This document shows, one piece after another, positions 5,709 through 5,785 of a stretch of DNA of 5,785 bases. Made by a program: the position numbers and the translations under genes. The DNA comes from Methanobacteriota archaeon (GTDB taxonomy: Archaea; Thermoplasmatota; Poseidoniia; Poseidoniales; Poseidoniaceae). The stretch is taken from NCBI GenBank assembly GCA_002727515.1, contig PBXF01000028.1:13005-18789 (forward strand). The letters run 5' to 3'. The notes below the pieces were generated by a model. It worked only from the letters and a program-made list of their open reading frames with translations, made no database searches and had not been told where the DNA came from. Within the stretch, counting starts at the first letter, position 1. Each line of letters starts with the position of its first letter.

Positions 5709-5776
5709 TATGAAGAGTTTGCATTCGCTTTGAAAATCGTAACTTGAACAGTTATTGTCACTTCTTCATCAGAATC
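5701..5776. repeat. Imperfect inverted repeat at the broken end of the tRNA-Leu segment
   Basis: The arms attcagattatgaagagt (5701-5718) and acttcttcatcagaatc (5760-5776) pair over most of their length (atgaag with cttcat, agt with act, ttc.g with c.gaa) around a loop of 41 bases. There is one T-T mismatch and small bulges on opposite strands. One arm covers the anticodon-stem part of the tRNA segment, the other lies within the adjacent reading frame. Confidence 0.45.
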
Positions 5777-5785
5777 ATTCAGTAA
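5708..5785 (-). CDS. C-terminal end of an unidentified protein (start outside window)
   Basis: An open frame of 25 codons plus TAA runs in from the right edge. It ends in TVQVTIFKANANSS and begins LLNDSDEEVTI at the window edge. The alternating pattern EVTITVQVTIF suggests a final beta strand. It is too short for a family call. Its stop codon coincides with the broken end of the tRNA-Leu segment, and it faces the DnaJ-family gene tail to tail. If the tRNA fragment marks an integration boundary, this frame lies on the element side. It may also be chance open sequence inside a long tRNA intron. Confidence 0.4.
   Translation of the reverse strand, partial: LLNDSDEEVTITVQVTIFKANANSS

Noticed and set aside
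5709..5785. The tRNA-Leu 5' half lying within the last 77 bases.
   Set aside because: There is no GCGGGGG acceptor strand, D arm or clean five-pair anticodon stem there, so a complete tRNA cannot be drawn inside the window.

Overview
The window looks like chromosomal DNA of a mesophilic archaeon. Marine Group II (Poseidoniales, Thermoplasmatota) is my best guess, from general resemblance rather than any search. The archaeal signs are a P0/P1 ribosomal stalk pair with shared acidic tails, the order secE-spt5-L11-L1-P0-P1, an Spt5 with an NGN and a KOW domain, a short single-span SecE, and GAGGTGA-type ribosome binding sites in front of most minus-strand genes.

Layout. Positions 1-249 (minus) hold the N-terminal part of a membrane-anchored extracellular protein of unknown function. 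A 152-residue protein of unknown function (minus, 314-772) follows. After a gap of about 220 bases with two inverted repeats comes the core block, all on the minus strand and read from right to left: secE (4638-4372), spt5 (4354-3440), rpl11 (3323-3042), rpl1 (2979-2335), rpl10/P0 (2338-1325) and rpl12/P1 (1295-993). Together these supply the protein-export channel subunit SecE, the elongation factor Spt5 and the L1 and L11-P0-P1 stalks of the large ribosomal subunit. A TATA-like element before secE and another before rpl11 suggest two promoters. On the plus strand, divergent from secE, is a DnaJ-family co-chaperone without a zinc finger (4748-5626).

At the right edge, 30 bases after the DnaJ gene, lies the 3' part of a tRNA-Leu gene (minus, about 5657-5708) with no 5' half in the window. 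It is butted against the last 25 codons of another minus-strand reading frame that runs off the window. This is what the distal end of an element integrated into a tRNA gene looks like, although an intron-containing or split tRNA is not excluded.

Three things stand out. The L11 protein consists only of its C-terminal RNA-binding domain and starts cleanly at the domain boundary with its own ribosome binding site. Spt5 carries an extra N-terminal domain of about 125 residues that resembles a Nudix hydrolase with a broken Nudix box. The orphan tRNA-Leu 3' half marks a possible integration boundary. I did not recognise a complete new multi-gene system.
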